Source: Bacteroides sp. (lineage in GTDB: Bacteria; Bacteroidota; Bacteroidia; Bacteroidales; Muribaculaceae). Taken from it: a stretch of 35,899 nucleotides of DNA. Made by a program: the position numbers and the translations under genes. Numbering within the stretch: the stretch's first letter is position 1; each line of letters begins with the position of its first letter. Below, one piece after another: positions 35,639 to 35,899 of this stretch. Under the pieces are notes generated by a model that saw nothing but the letters and a program-made list of their open reading frames with translations, was not told the DNA's origin and did not search any database. The stretch lies in contig JAAVEM010000027.1 of the NCBI GenBank assembly GCA_014801235.1, positions 11,569 through 47,467 on the forward strand. Reading direction: 5' to 3'.

Positions 35639-35899
35639 TCCCCGCCGACATCGGAGATGTCGAGATATGCGAAACCCCACGCTGACAAATCAGCGTGGGG
35701 CAAAAACATCCAATCACACCCCCAACATCGGAGATGTTGAATAGAGTAGGGACATCGCAAGCCCCCGTCACCGCGCAACATTCATCCGCACTCCAATGCA
35801 GGGACATGGCGCGCGATGTCATATTGCCGCCGGAGACATGTCAGCCTCCTGACAACGCCCCATGAACATCCCATCACCTTGATCGGTACCCTTGCTATA
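35639..35899. repeat. Long direct repeat, copy 2 (single internal unit), cut by the window end
   Basis: See copy 1. It is 107 bp shorter over the same span, mostly from two missing internal units. Confidence 0.92.

Noticed and set aside
34229-35899. Integrative element inserted at tRNA-Asp
   Set aside because: No integrase, no att-like duplication of the tRNA 3' end, and no mobilisation genes in the visible part. The region continues beyond the window, so this is not fully excluded.

Overview
This is a chromosomal window from a Bacteroidota genome. Protein content and TTTG-N20-TAnnTTTG promoters suggest Bacteroidales, possibly Muribaculaceae; this placement is inference. About 29 protein genes and one tRNA-Asp(GTC) are supported. 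The largest block is a minus-strand ilv operon (ilvD-ilvB-ilvN-acyl-ACP thioesterase-ilvC). Other content includes a hemerythrin-like/LuxR-HTH regulator, two FKBP PPIases, an HD protein plus ilvE, a DUF5723-like protein with a surface lipoprotein, apbE, pgi, gpsA-lysS, serS, a YqeY-like gene, an aroK/Ald-like/rnhA operon and a VorDBCA-type oxidoreductase operon. Strongest observations: (1) a leader missing from the ORF track upstream of ilvD. It has a consensus promoter, a 24-aa leader ORF with 9 Leu/Ile/Val in 13 consecutive residues, a strong hairpin, and a 7-nt segment in the leader ORF that can pair with the hairpin's 5' arm. This looks like classic branched-chain amino acid attenuation in a phylum where it is little documented. 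(2) A mosaic family of intergenic hairpin and palindrome repeats at 1.6-2.0 kb, 3.2-3.35 kb and 34.4-35.9 kb, with compensatory stem changes. (3) An orphan promoter-to-terminator unit at 1.40-1.59 kb that may encode a small RNA or a 26-aa peptide. Most other content is ordinary housekeeping. All calls are from reading the sequence; no database search was run.
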